Part shown: positions 1 through 7,582 of the stretch, one piece after another
How the letters are laid out: every line of letters starts with the position of its first letter
Position numbering within the stretch: position 1 is the stretch's first letter
NCBI RefSeq assembly: GCF_000473205.1
Contig: NZ_KI421507.1
Coordinates: forward strand, 1,628,729 to 1,692,728
DNA length: 64,000 nucleotides
Source: Pseudophaeobacter arcticus DSM 23566
GTDB taxonomy: Bacteria > Pseudomonadota > Alphaproteobacteria > Rhodobacterales > Rhodobacteraceae
Reading direction: 5' to 3'
Program-made: the position numbers and the translations under genes
Notes under the pieces: generated by a model
Database searches by the model: none
The model's input: only the letters and a program-made list of their open reading frames with translations
Told to the model about the DNA's origin: nothing

Positions 1-1527
1 CTGGCCACGGCCAGATCCTCATTGGAGTATCGCCGTCTTGCCGCCCTGGTGCAGGGCAAGCTGAACTTTGTCGCCGGGGTCTCTGAGCTGGAAAGCGGCA
101 ATGAGGAGGTGCTGGAAGCGCTGTATAAACAGCAGATCGAGGTGCTGACCGATCTGGGCACCTTCCTGCAGCTCAAAGGCCTGACCAGTGATCAGGTTGG
201 CGAGCTGAGCGACGGGGTGCAGGCGCTGCATGCGGATTGGGATGGCACGGTGGAGGCGTTCCAGTCGTCATTGGGGGCGCTGGAGGATGCGATCAAGGAT
301 GCGGAGGCCTTCTCCTATGATGATCTGGTGGGGCGTCTTGATGTGGCGGTGGCGCTGGATGACACTGCGCCGTTCTGGCTGCGCCACCTGGTGGAGAACG
401 CCGGGACGGGGATCCAGACAACGCTGGATTTTGTCATTCGCCGCGATGATCTGACAGCGGCGGATCGCTGGATTGCCACCAATGCCCTGTCGGAACATGT
501 GGCAACGCTGGATCTGATGTTGGGGCAGGATCTTGATGTCGAGACCCGGCGACTGGCGCTGAGCACGGATGCAGAGATCCGGCGCGATATGCGGCTGAAG
601 CTGGTGCAGGATCTGGATGGGGAGACGCGTGCCCTGTTGCTGACACAGGCCGCCACGCTGTCGCGCCAGGTGAATGTTGCCCTGACCGAGGAGGGCAATG
701 CCGCCATTGGCCGGCTGACCGCGCTGCAGGATCTGATCGGCAGCAATGGCGGCAATCTCACCTTTGATGGTGGCGTCACCCTGACCGCTGACAGCGTGTT
801 CAGCGATCTGGTGGCCTCGACCAGCGGGCTGACGGCCCCCTTAAGCGCTTTGCAAGCCATGTTGAGCGCGCTGCGGGATGCGGTGCAGGAAGATGTGGAT
901 CATCGCAAAGGCCAGCTCAAACTTGTTGGGTTGCAGACCGAAGGGGTTGAGATCGCCGGACAACAGAAGAGCCAGTCAGAGGGCACCCTGGCCACCTTCG
1001 AGGCGCTGCGCCGCCAATACGGCATCTCTCTGGTGGGGCAGGATCAAAGCGTTGGCCTGGGGCCAAATGGCTATCTGACCTCCTCCTTTGACTATTATGG
1101 CGGCACCGCAGCCAATCTTGCGGCCTTCAAGGCGGCGCTGCAGGACCAGCTGGGATCGGCCTCCTATGGCGAGGTGATGCGGCGGGTGAATGCCTCGACA
1201 ACCGAGAAGAAATCCAGACTGGCGCGCTTGCGCGAACAGATCCGCGATCTGGGCGGGGTGCCGCAGTTTGCCGCTGGCGGTGTGCATGCCGGGGGCTGGC
1301 GTGTGGTTGGGGAGCGCGGCTGGGAGCTGGAGAATACCGGATCCAGCCGGGTGATCAGCCATTCCGATTCCAGGGCCATGCTGGACAATCGCCGGGTGGT
1401 GGAGAGCGTTGATAACCTGGCGCGCCAGGCCGGGGTGCAGGGCCAGAAGGTGGAACTGCTGATCAAGACAATCGCCCGTGTGGTGGAAAACTGGAACGAT
1501 GCGGGCTTGCCCAAAGAGGTGGCGTGA
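1..1527 (+). CDS. Prophage tail tape-measure protein, C-terminal part (5' truncated by window edge)
   Basis: The reading frame is open from the first base, so the visible TTG near base 22 is probably internal. About 509 residues of a longer protein are seen. Most of it is Leu/Ala/Asp-rich and helical, as expected for the rod-like ruler that sets siphophage tail length and is threaded inside the tail tube. The C-terminal stretch FAAGGVHAGGWRVVGERGWE (about 80 residues before the end) is a signature I know from C termini of tape-measure proteins of alphaproteobacterial prophages. The next gene starts within its stop codon (TGATG), so the two are translationally coupled in a tail operon. A long structural tail protein is certain in outline; the exact family is inferred from that motif and from its place upstream of tail and lysis genes. 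Confidence 0.8.
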   Translation: MATARSSLEYRRLAALVQGKLNFVAGVSELESGNEEVLEALYKQQIEVLTDLGTFLQLKGLTSDQVGELSDGVQALHADWDGTVEAFQSSLGALEDAIKDAEAFSYDDLVGRLDVAVALDDTAPFWLRHLVENAGTGIQTTLDFVIRRDDLTAADRWIATNALSEHVATLDLMLGQDLDVETRRLALSTDAEIRRDMRLKLVQDLDGETRALLLTQAATLSRQVNVALTEEGNAAIGRLTALQDLIGSNGGNLTFDGGVTLTADSVFSDLVASTSGLTAPLSALQAMLSALRDAVQEDVDHRKGQLKLVGLQTEGVEIAGQQKSQSEGTLATFEALRRQYGISLVGQDQSVGLGPNGYLTSSFDYYGGTAANLAAFKAALQDQLGSASYGEVMRRVNASTTEKKSRLARLREQIRDLGGVPQFAAGGVHAGGWRVVGERGWELENTGSSRVISHSDSRAMLDNRRVVESVDNLARQAGVQGQKVELLIKTIARVVENWNDAGLPKEVA

Positions 1528-2438
1528 TGGACTTCAATATTATTGCGCCGATGCCGGTCACGGATGTTGAGCTGGTGGGCTCCAATATTGCCGAGGATGA
1601 TCATCCGGTCTGGGATGCGGGCGTCACCTATGCCCTGGGGGATCGGGTGATATCGCTGGTGACCCACCGCATCTATGAGAGCGTGCAGCCCGGCAATCTG
1701 GGTCATGACCCGGTCTCGGATGCTGGCAGCTGGTGGCTGGATCTGCGGCTTGCCACCCGGCGCTGGTCGGCCTTTGACAATCGCCGCTCAAACACGGCCA
1801 GCCGCGCCGATGAGATCACCTATTCCATTGTGCCAACACGGGACTGCGATGCGATCTCGCTGTTTGGCCTCACGGCGGGGGCGGTGCAGATCGCGGTGCG
1901 CGACGGCGGCACCCTGATTTATGATCAGACCTTTGTGCTGGCAGACACCGGCCATGTGGTCAGCATGTACACCTATTTCTTTGGCGGCATTTTTTATGCG
2001 CGCCAGAAGGTGTTGAACGGCTTTCCCGGCTATATCGGTCATCAGATCGATATCACCATCTCCGCACCGGGTGCGGTGGCCGAGGTTGGCCATATCGTGC
2101 TGGGCCGCAACCATATTCTGGGCCGTATCATGGATGGCGCCGAGGTCGGCCATGTCAGCCACAGCCGCAAGGAGTTTGATCAGTTTGGCGATGAGCTGCT
2201 GATCAAGCGCGGCTCCACCCGCAAGGTGACGGTGCCTTTGCGGGTGCCGACGGTGCAGGCGCCGCGAGTGATGGATCTGGTGGCTGAGGTGGATGGTCTG
2301 GTGACCGCCTTTTATGGCTCCAGCGAATACGCGCCAAACTACGGCATCGAGGGCCTTGGCTTTGTCGATGACCACACGCAGTCGCTGGATGCGGCTGGGG
2401 ATTCAATCTTCACCCTTGTTCTCAAAACCATCAAATAG
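1527..2438 (+). CDS. Prophage tail/baseplate-type structural protein
   Basis: The ATG overlaps the stop of the tape-measure gene (TGATG). An in-frame GTG one codon earlier is also possible. The protein is about 303 residues. The N-terminal part contains W-DAGVTYALGDRVI followed by a conserved Y-E and WW pattern about 30 residues later. This resembles the small carbohydrate-binding-like modules (CBM5/12 type) often found in phage tail-tip and adsorption proteins. The rest is beta-rich and rich in Gly, Val and Asp. It lies directly after the tape measure, where distal tail or baseplate proteins usually sit. A role in tail-tip assembly or host-surface contact is inferred; I cannot assign a named family. 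Confidence 0.6.
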   Translation: MDFNIIAPMPVTDVELVGSNIAEDDHPVWDAGVTYALGDRVISLVTHRIYESVQPGNLGHDPVSDAGSWWLDLRLATRRWSAFDNRRSNTASRADEITYSIVPTRDCDAISLFGLTAGAVQIAVRDGGTLIYDQTFVLADTGHVVSMYTYFFGGIFYARQKVLNGFPGYIGHQIDITISAPGAVAEVGHIVLGRNHILGRIMDGAEVGHVSHSRKEFDQFGDELLIKRGSTRKVTVPLRVPTVQAPRVMDLVAEVDGLVTAFYGSSEYAPNYGIEGLGFVDDHTQSLDAAGDSIFTLVLKTIK

Positions 2439-2450
2439 GAGTGCGCAACC

Positions 2451-2960
2451 ATGGCAGCACCCATTGCCCCGGCTTTGCCGGCTATTCCGTCACGCTCTGC
2501 GCCAGAGGCAGATTTTGACGCCAAGATGTTTGCTCTGTTCAAATGGGCCACCGATGATTTTGTCGGCTTCATGGAAGACTGGCGCAGCTATCTGGACAGC
2601 GGCGCCGGGGTCATAAGGGGCAGCAATGCCAATGGCGCCTATGTGCGCTTCCCCGATGGCACCCAGATCTGCACCCATCTGGCCCAGCTGAGTTATTCGG
2701 TGCCGGATCTTATGTTTGGGATTTGGACATTCCCCGCCGCCTTTAGCACCGTCACTGGGCTGGTTTTGGAGGGGAGTGTCGATAACGACAGCGCGACTGC
2801 AAACCTGACGCCCACAAGAAATGAGCTTGGGCAGGTCTTCGTGGATGTTGCAACTGCCTCTGTGGGCCACCTGGGCCTGCGCAACCAGATCGGCGCCACG
2901 GGCTTTGGTGCCTCCGATACCGTTTTACTTCACATGACAGCCACTGGCCGCTGGTTCTAA
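2451..2960 (+). CDS. Prophage tail-associated protein, possible fibre component
   Basis: This is a 169-residue protein whose ATG is preceded by AGGAG at a good distance, 12 bases after the previous stop. The N terminus is Pro/Ala-rich. It is followed by a short helical segment with FALFKWATDDFVGFMEDW. The C-terminal half reads like the beta-rich end domain of a tail fibre: a line containing VRFPDGTQICTH, then alternating hydrophobic and Gly/Asn residues up to TVLLHMTATGRWF. The phrase 'DGTQIC' near the start of such a domain, and a terminal aromatic GRWF, are common in small prophage fibre proteins. The fibre role is inferred from this and from gene order; no catalytic motif is visible. Confidence 0.55.
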   Translation: MAAPIAPALPAIPSRSAPEADFDAKMFALFKWATDDFVGFMEDWRSYLDSGAGVIRGSNANGAYVRFPDGTQICTHLAQLSYSVPDLMFGIWTFPAAFSTVTGLVLEGSVDNDSATANLTPTRNELGQVFVDVATASVGHLGLRNQIGATGFGASDTVLLHMTATGRWF

Positions 2961-2972
2961 AGGAGCGCTCCC

Positions 2973-3332
2973 ATGCATATCACCTTTATCTGCAGCGCCG
3001 GTCTGCCCAGTCTTCCCGGCCAACCTGGTCTTCCCGGCCAACCTGGCCAGCCTGAAACTACAGCCCGCGTCGCGGGCGATACGATCACCGTCGATGGGGT
3101 GGATTATGATCTCTCCGCCGTGCCCGAGGGCGGCTTTGCTGAACCGAGTGGCGATCATCCTTTCTTGGGGCGCATCAGACGCAGTGGCGGGGTGCTGAGC
3201 CTGTCGCTGCGCTGGCGCTATGACGCAGCCACAGCCGAGGCGCACCAGCCCACCGTCGCGCCGGTTCTGATTGTCGCTGCCGGGGCCGTGCCCGATCCCA
3301 TCATTCGCAAACCTGCCACGCCGGAGGCATAG
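2973..3332 (+). CDS. Small prophage tail protein with short collagen-like GQPGLPGQPGQP segment
   Basis: This 119-residue protein has AGGAG upstream of its ATG. After about nine residues comes a Gly-Pro-rich stretch (LPGQPGLPGQPGQP). It is encoded by two perfect 18-bp tandem copies (3011-3028 and 3029-3046), so copy number may change by slippage. Downstream, about 30 residues (DTITVDGVDYDLSAVPEGG) and the GVLSLSLRWRYD segment look like a small beta domain common in prophage hypothetical proteins next to tail fibres. Collagen-like Gly-X-Y runs occur in many phage fibres as trimerisation stalks, but this run is too short to be a stable triple helix by itself. Function is unknown; tail-fibre accessory is an inference. 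Confidence 0.55.
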   Translation: MHITFICSAGLPSLPGQPGLPGQPGQPETTARVAGDTITVDGVDYDLSAVPEGGFAEPSGDHPFLGRIRRSGGVLSLSLRWRYDAATAEAHQPTVAPVLIVAAGAVPDPIIRKPATPEA

Positions 3333-3336
3333 GCCC

Positions 3337-3771
3337 ATGACATTCTTGCTCACGATCACCACGGCAGAAACCCACGCTGCCGAGGGCCTGTCGCAGGCCA
3401 AGGCTGACGGCCTGGCGCGGGCGCTGCAGCAGCTCACAGCGGCGGCATCGGAAATCACCGGCCAGGTGCCCCAGGCGGAACGCGACAGCTGGGCCACCAA
3501 GGCCCTGGCGGCGCGGGCCTGTCTGGCGGATGCGGCCAGCGCCGATCAGCTGGCCATGCTGCAGGCCGAGGCGGCCATTACTGGCGAGGCGGTTGCGGAT
3601 CTGGCAGCAGCGATTGTCACGATGGCCGAGAGTTACGCCGACATTGCCGCACAGCTGGCTGGACTGCGCCGCAAAACCCGCGCGGCAATTGAGGGGGCGA
3701 CAACGCCTGCGCAGGTGCAGGTCGCCCTGGCGGCGCTTGATGCGGCGTTGAACACTCTGGGGGCGGGCTGA
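3337..3771 (+). CDS. Small Ala-rich helical prophage protein
   Basis: This is a 144-residue product. I chose the ATG at 3337 because GGAGG ends 10 bases before it and it follows the previous stop by four bases; the upstream in-frame extension overlaps the preceding gene. The sequence is Ala/Gln/Leu-rich and predicted almost entirely helical (AEGLSQAKADGLARALQQL and similar heptad-like runs). That suggests a coiled-coil accessory of the tail or assembly machinery. Its stop codon overlaps the start of the holin gene (TGATG). No family recognised. Confidence 0.5.
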   Translation: MTFLLTITTAETHAAEGLSQAKADGLARALQQLTAAASEITGQVPQAERDSWATKALAARACLADAASADQLAMLQAEAAITGEAVADLAAAIVTMAESYADIAAQLAGLRRKTRAAIEGATTPAQVQVALAALDAALNTLGAG

Positions 3772-4085
3772 TGCCTGAGCCGGGGTTGATCGACTGGATG
3801 TCGAACCTGTTGGGGGGTGCTGCCACCACGCTGGTTGGGGCCAGTATAGGCCGCTTGATGTGGCATTCCGGCGAGGTGCGCAAAGGCCAGCGCCGTTTCT
3901 TTGGCCCGGAGCTGCTCTGGGAAATCCCGGTGGCCATTGGCATGGCCATCATTGGAGAGGCCATTGCCAGCTATATGGGTGCCGGTCCAACCGTGACCAC
4001 CGGCATTGTGGCGCTGGCGGCCTATATCGGCCCGCGCGGCGCTGAGGTGCTGCTGACCAAATGGCTGCTGCGCGCCAAGCCGTAA
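3771..4085 (+). CDS. Phage holin, LydA-like family
   Basis: This is a 104-residue membrane protein that starts inside the stop of the upstream gene. Hydrophobic segments lie around residues 12-30 and 48-85. The sequence ELLWEIPVAIGMAIIGEAIA followed by TTGIVALAAYIGPRG matches what I recall of LydA-type holins of proteobacterial prophages. Such proteins make membrane lesions that time lysis and either release or activate the endolysin. The next gene is the lysozyme and after it come spanins, so the lysis role is well supported by context. A Lys/Arg-ended C terminus (LLRAKP) on the cytoplasmic side is typical for holins. Confidence 0.75.
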   Translation: MPEPGLIDWMSNLLGGAATTLVGASIGRLMWHSGEVRKGQRRFFGPELLWEIPVAIGMAIIGEAIASYMGAGPTVTTGIVALAAYIGPRGAEVLLTKWLLRAKP

Positions 4086-4156
4086 AACTACCACAAAACC
4101 CAAAACCTGAACCCAGCCCTGCCTCTGGCGGGGTCTTTTGCATTGGAGCAAACATC

Positions 4157-4882
4157 ATGAAACTGATCTCAAACTGGCGCGCCACGCTTGGCAAGTCCTG
4201 GTCTGTCTGGCTCATTTTGGCGAGCCTGGTTCTGCTGGGCGGATACTTCCTGGCCCTGGTTCAACCCGGCATGCTGGGCTGGGATCCGCTGTATTTTGCC
4301 ATGGCCTCGGCCACATGCCAGGCGCTGGCGATCCCGGCGCGGCTGGTGCTCCAGAACGGCTTGTCCAGCCTCGCTGCCTTCCGGCGCGATCAGTCTGGTG
4401 CGGTGCGTCGGCGCACGGTTGGGCTGATCGCGGGCAGCGGCATCGCCATGAGCACGGCCATTGGCTTCATCGGTCAGTGGGAGGGGCTGCGGACGCAAGC
4501 CTACCGCGATGTCGTGGGTGTCTGGACCGTCTGTTATGGCGAAACCAAGGGGGTGCAGCGCGGCGACAGCTACAGCAAGGCCGAGTGCGATGCCATGCTG
4601 GCGCGTGAGATCGTCGCCTATGAGGTGGCGCTGGATCGCTGCCTGAAGCATCCGGTGCCGGTCGGCATGAAGATCGCCCTGGTCAGCTGGACCTACAACG
4701 TCGGGGCAGGGGCCGCCTGCAAATCTACCCTGGTGCGCCGCGTCAATGCCGGGGATCTGATCGGCGCCTGCAATGAGCTGCCGCGCTGGAACAGGGCAGG
4801 CGGGCGGATCATACCAGGGCTGAGCAACCGGCGCGGCGCCGAGCGCGCAATGTGCCATCAGGCGCTGAAAGAGGCGGCATGA
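4157..4882 (+). CDS. Endolysin (GH24 lysozyme) with extra N-terminal membrane domain and SAR-like segment
   Basis: This is a 241-residue muramidase that cleaves peptidoglycan glycan strands. The ATG at 4157 was chosen because GGAGC precedes it and the upstream extension lies in the intergenic leader. The GH24 catalytic triad pattern E-x8-D-x5-T is visible at E109, D118 and T124 (QWEGLRTQAYRD, then VGVWTVCYGET). A Gly/Ala-rich hydrophobic segment at residues 87-106 just before the catalytic Glu resembles the signal-arrest-release anchor of phage 21 type endolysins. In addition, residues 1-70 form a separate domain with a membrane segment (about 15-35) that ordinary SAR endolysins lack. The gene overlaps the spanin gene by four bases (ATGA). 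Lysozyme identity is secure; the role of the added domain is unknown. Confidence 0.88.
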   Translation: MKLISNWRATLGKSWSVWLILASLVLLGGYFLALVQPGMLGWDPLYFAMASATCQALAIPARLVLQNGLSSLAAFRRDQSGAVRRRTVGLIAGSGIAMSTAIGFIGQWEGLRTQAYRDVVGVWTVCYGETKGVQRGDSYSKAECDAMLAREIVAYEVALDRCLKHPVPVGMKIALVSWTYNVGAGAACKSTLVRRVNAGDLIGACNELPRWNRAGGRIIPGLSNRRGAERAMCHQALKEAA

Positions 4883-5226
4883 TCCCGGTTCGGATATGGG
4901 GTTGGGTGCTGCGCAATCTGCCCGGAATTGCCCTGGTGGCGGTACTGGCTGGGGTGGTCTGGACCATTGGCGCGGCCTTCCAGGACCGCACCAGGTTGCG
5001 CGCCGAGCTGGCCGCCACGCAGGTGGATCTGGCAACGGCACAGTCCAGCCTGCAGCAAGCCGCCGAGACCGCCCGCATCCACCGCGCCCACCTGGATCGC
5101 GCCGCCGATGAGGCCCGCGCCTGGGTGGCGCTTTCTAATGATCTGCAACAGATGGAGGGCCGCGATGCGCCTTTATCCCCTTTGCTTGCCGCTACTGCTC
5201 GGCGCTTGTTCTCAACCAGCCAGTGA
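4879..5226 (+). CDS. Inner-membrane spanin subunit (Rz-like)
   Basis: This is a 115-residue protein that starts in the ATGA overlap with the endolysin, with GAGG just upstream. It has one N-terminal transmembrane helix (about residues 11-32, LPGIALVAVLAGVVWTIG). A long charged helix follows (RTRLRAELAATQVDLATAQSSL and on) and would extend into the periplasm as a coiled coil. This is the layout of the i-spanin Rz, which joins an outer-membrane lipoprotein to fuse inner and outer membranes at the end of lysis. The Rz1-type lipoprotein gene starts inside its 3' end in another frame, the classical Rz/Rz1 arrangement. Sequence similarity between Rz proteins is low, so assignment rests on topology and context. 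Confidence 0.75.
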   Translation: MIPVRIWGWVLRNLPGIALVAVLAGVVWTIGAAFQDRTRLRAELAATQVDLATAQSSLQQAAETARIHRAHLDRAADEARAWVALSNDLQQMEGRDAPLSPLLAATARRLFSTSQ

Positions 5227-5416
5227 ACTGGTCATACCACCGCCCAGAGTGCCGACCGATCTGCTGCAGCCCTGCGCCGGATACACCGGCCCGCTGCCGC
5301 TATCTGAGGGTCAGTTCTCAGATGCCCTGATTGCCGAGGCGCGGGGCAGGCGCTGTGCCAATGGCAAGCTGGCCACCGTAGCTGAGATCCTGGCCCTGCC
5401 CAATTTTGAAGACTGA
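5165..5416 (+). CDS. Outer-membrane spanin lipoprotein (Rz1-like)
   Basis: This 83-residue protein is read in a different frame from Rz and overlaps its last 62 bases. The start MRLYPLCLPLLLGACSQPAS has a short signal peptide and a clear lipobox (LLGAC), so Cys15 should be lipidated after cleavage by signal peptidase II. The mature protein is Pro-rich near its start (IPPPRVPTDL), as in Rz1. It would sit on the inner face of the outer membrane and bind the Rz coiled coil. The protein is somewhat longer than lambda Rz1 and has a Cys pair (PCAGY and RRCANG) that might form a disulphide. Identification rests on lipobox, size, frame overlap and position. Confidence 0.78.
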   Translation: MRLYPLCLPLLLGACSQPASELVIPPPRVPTDLLQPCAGYTGPLPLSEGQFSDALIAEARGRRCANGKLATVAEILALPNFED

Positions 5417-5442
5417 TCCCTCCGCGCCCTAGCGGGGGGATC
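5415..5442 (+). terminator. Hairpin after lysis cassette
   Basis: An 11-bp stem (GATCCCTCCGC with GCGGGGGGATC, one G-U pair) around a six-base loop begins within the Rz1 stop codon. There is no T tract, so it may be a weak terminator or a processing hairpin at the end of the lysis operon. Confidence 0.5.
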
Positions 5443-5517
5443 GGGTGCGCAAACACCCGTTCCCACGCAGCCATCCGTTCAAAGCGGCTGCCCCGACATC
5501 ACAAATCAGAAAATGTC

Positions 5518-5540
5518 GCCCGACTCTCGCGAGAGTGGGC
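5518..5540. promoter_or_regulatory. Palindrome upstream of prophage adenine methylase
   Basis: A perfect 14-bp palindrome (ACTCTCGCGAGAGT, 5523-5536) is flanked by GCCC and GGGC, which extend the stem with one bulged G. It lies 23 bases before the methylase start. It could be a repressor operator or an RNA hairpin at the 5' end of the message. No matching second copy was noticed nearby. Confidence 0.35.
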
Positions 5541-5562
5541 ACCCCATATTCTGGAATCAGCA

Positions 5563-6378
5563 ATGACAACAATGACAAAGGTGCGCCCTGCCGCGCCCGT
5601 CGCCCCCTGGCTTGGGGGCAAAAAGGCCCTGAGTGCCCGTATCATCGCGCGCATCGAGGCCGTCGACCATGCCACCTATGCCGAACCCTTTGTCGGCATG
5701 GGGGGTGTTTTTCTGCGCCGCAGCTGGAAGCCGCAATGCGAGGTTGCCAATGACTTCAATGGTGAAATCACCAATCTGTTCCGCATCCTGCAGCAGCATT
5801 TGCCGCAGCTGATGGAGGTCATGCGCTATCAGATCGCCTCGCGCCGGGAGTTTGAGCGGCTGCGCAAAACCGATCCCGCCACCCTGACCGACCTGCAGCG
5901 CGCGGCCCGGTTTTTGTATCTGCAGCGCCAGGCCTTTGGCGGCAAGCTCGGTGGTGTCTTTGGCGTTGCCACCGACCGTCCGTCCAGGTTCAGCCTGTCC
6001 CGCCTGGAACCAATCCTCGAGGCCGCCCATGAACGGCTGGAAAGCGTCATTTTTGAAAACCTAGACTGGTCAGATCTGATCCGCCGCTATGATGGCAGCA
6101 AGACGCTGTTCTACCTCGACCCGCCCTATTGGGGTGGTGAAAGCGACTATGGCAAAGGCCTGTTTGAGCGCAGCGCTTTCCAGGCGATGGCGGAGCAACT
6201 GGCCGGGATCCGTGGCAAGTTCATCCTGTCAATCAACGACTGCCCCGAGATCCGCGAGCTGTTCGCCGGGTTCGAATTTGAAGAGGTGCGGTTGAAATAT
6301 ACCGTCGCTGCAGGTGGTGCGACGGATGCGGCCGAGCTGATCATATCCAACTTTGAACCGCGTATCGGGCTGATCTGA
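5563..6378 (+). CDS. Prophage DNA adenine methyltransferase (D12/Dam-like class)
   Basis: This is a 271-residue N6-adenine methyltransferase. The N-terminal motif WLGGKKAL corresponds to the W-x-GGK start of D12-class enzymes. The SAM-binding motif is AEPFVGMGGVF (about residues 40-50). The catalytic motif IV is DPPYW (about residues 186-190, FYLDPPYW). No restriction enzyme gene is adjacent, so it is an orphan phage methylase. Such enzymes usually protect phage DNA from host restriction or regulate phage genes. The start could be ATG 5563 or 5572. It is the last gene of typical prophage composition before the AT-richer cargo block. Target sequence cannot be read from the protein; GATC or a related site is only a guess. 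Confidence 0.85.
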   Translation: MTTMTKVRPAAPVAPWLGGKKALSARIIARIEAVDHATYAEPFVGMGGVFLRRSWKPQCEVANDFNGEITNLFRILQQHLPQLMEVMRYQIASRREFERLRKTDPATLTDLQRAARFLYLQRQAFGGKLGGVFGVATDRPSRFSLSRLEPILEAAHERLESVIFENLDWSDLIRRYDGSKTLFYLDPPYWGGESDYGKGLFERSAFQAMAEQLAGIRGKFILSINDCPEIRELFAGFEFEEVRLKYTVAAGGATDAAELIISNFEPRIGLI

Positions 6379-6393
6379 TAAGGGGGGCATTGG

Positions 6394-6419
6394 CTGGCGG
6401 GGCGTAGTGGTCCCGCCAG
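6394..6419 (+). terminator. Terminator-like hairpin after the methylase
   Basis: A perfect 8-bp GC stem (CTGGCGGG and CCCGCCAG) with a ten-base loop lies 15 bases after the methylase stop. No T run follows. The stretch from here to 6653 shows no convincing gene. Confidence 0.45.
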
Positions 6420-6653
6420 GTCGAAAGTGGGCTAGGAGCAGTCCCGTCAGCAAGAAGGTGAAACGGGCGGATTCCGGAAGTTCGCCACACGCGCGAACGT
6501 CACCTTGCCAGATCACGGAAGCGGACACTCGGCCAGGATCGCACTGCGGAACCCTGGGTCACCTACAGGTAGCGCGGCAAGCGGCATTCACTGCCGTTGC
6601 GCAATTCGGTGGAGGCCGAAATAGAAGGGCACACGCATAAAATGGCGCAACGT

Positions 6654-7016
6654 TCACAGTTGACGGAAATACTTCAGAACGTTTCTAGGAGTGTCTGGAG
6701 AAACCGTGATGCCAGCCTCAACGCGGTTAAACACTTCAATAGCCATGTCAGGCTGTGGAATTAAGACATTAGTAACAAATCCGCGCTGAATTTGGTCCGC
6801 TTTGCTGATCTTGGCTTGGGCGTAAAAGACATAAGATAAGTGCTTCACAAACGGATGATCACCATCGTCCAATAGACATGTCTGATCGCAGCCATCATAG
6901 AATGAACTGATATTTACAAGCAGGTTCAGACCGTGCGGACACGTGTCATTGCACACAATGAACAGATGTTTGTCTGGCCCAGAGGGGACCAGCAGGGTTC
7001 CTCTCCGATAAACCAA
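6654..7016 (-). CDS. Small protein paired with Panacea antitoxin, candidate toxin
   Basis: This is a 120-residue protein. The likely start is TTG, only two bases after the stop of the Panacea gene, so the pair is one translationally coupled unit. The sequence reads GTLLVPSGP, then HLFIVCND, then a Cys-containing LLDDGDHPFVKHLSYVFY. The opening and the DHPF-KH-SYV pattern recall short SH3-like beta proteins of the PemK/MazF kind, which cut RNA. They also recall small partners I know of next to DUF4065 genes. No catalytic residue can be fixed. Known for the family: Panacea antitoxins neutralise many unrelated downstream or upstream toxins. The toxin role here is therefore inferred from operon structure and size. 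The gene is AT-richer than the prophage genes to its left. Confidence 0.55.
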   Translation of the reverse strand: MVYRRGTLLVPSGPDKHLFIVCNDTCPHGLNLLVNISSFYDGCDQTCLLDDGDHPFVKHLSYVFYAQAKISKADQIQRGFVTNVLIPQPDMAIEVFNRVEAGITVSPDTPRNVLKYFRQL

Positions 7017-7018
7017 CT

Positions 7019-7582
7019 CTAAAGCGACGCCAGAATGTCTTGGGCATTCTGAAGGCTCTGATATTCACGAGCGCGTTTTTCAGCTTCGTCGACACCCACT
7101 GCCTTCATGATCTCTTGCAGACTGATTTTGCGGGATGATCCTTTAGGATCTTTCCATTCCGGCACGTTCTCGACCACATGTGTCCAGTCACGCAAAGCCC
7201 ACTTATTCATGTTGCCAAACTGGGTCCAGATGTCCGCAAGGATAGCCAGTTCCGTTTGGCTGAGTTCGTCAAGGTCATCAACAGATATGTTGGTGTTGGC
7301 TAAGCCCACGTTGTGGTCTTCGCGGTCCTTGAGAAAATCAGCCCATCCCACGCCCTCGGGATCATATGCGCCACTAAGGTAGTCATAGGTGATAGAGTTT
7401 ACCGGACCATGCGGCATGGATACCCGAGCTTCATCTTGAATCGGGTGCCCCCTGCGCTTCACGCTTTCACGATCAGCGAGATAAACTAACTTCACTGCCT
7501 TCAAGACCGACACAGCTGATCCACCCGACTGAAGGGCAAAATATGCAATTGTTTGCGCCGCTTTTCGTGGATTGTAAGTCAC
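7019..7582 (-). CDS. Panacea-domain (DUF4065, SocA-like) protein, probable antitoxin
   Basis: This is a 187-residue protein if translation starts at the GTG at 7582, which has AAGGGA upstream and gives the family-like beginning TYNPRKAAQTIAYFAL. A TTG at 7636 would add 18 residues that look unlike the family. The core shows the Panacea pattern: VLKAVKLVYLADRESVKRRG, then VSMPHGPVNSITYDYL, then a C-terminal helical part. Panacea proteins are antitoxins of PanAT modules and include Caulobacter SocA; many protect phages or prophages, or act in anti-phage defence. The gene lies first in a two-gene operon with a small partner. Family assignment is strong; antitoxin role is inferred from the pair. 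Confidence 0.82.
   Translation of the reverse strand: MTYNPRKAAQTIAYFALQSGGSAVSVLKAVKLVYLADRESVKRRGHPIQDEARVSMPHGPVNSITYDYLSGAYDPEGVGWADFLKDREDHNVGLANTNISVDDLDELSQTELAILADIWTQFGNMNKWALRDWTHVVENVPEWKDPKGSSRKISLQEIMKAVGVDEAEKRAREYQSLQNAQDILASL

Noticed and set aside
5563..6378. Part of a restriction-modification system
   Set aside because: No restriction endonuclease gene is adjacent; the HNH gene 3.5 kb away is paired with an ATPase.
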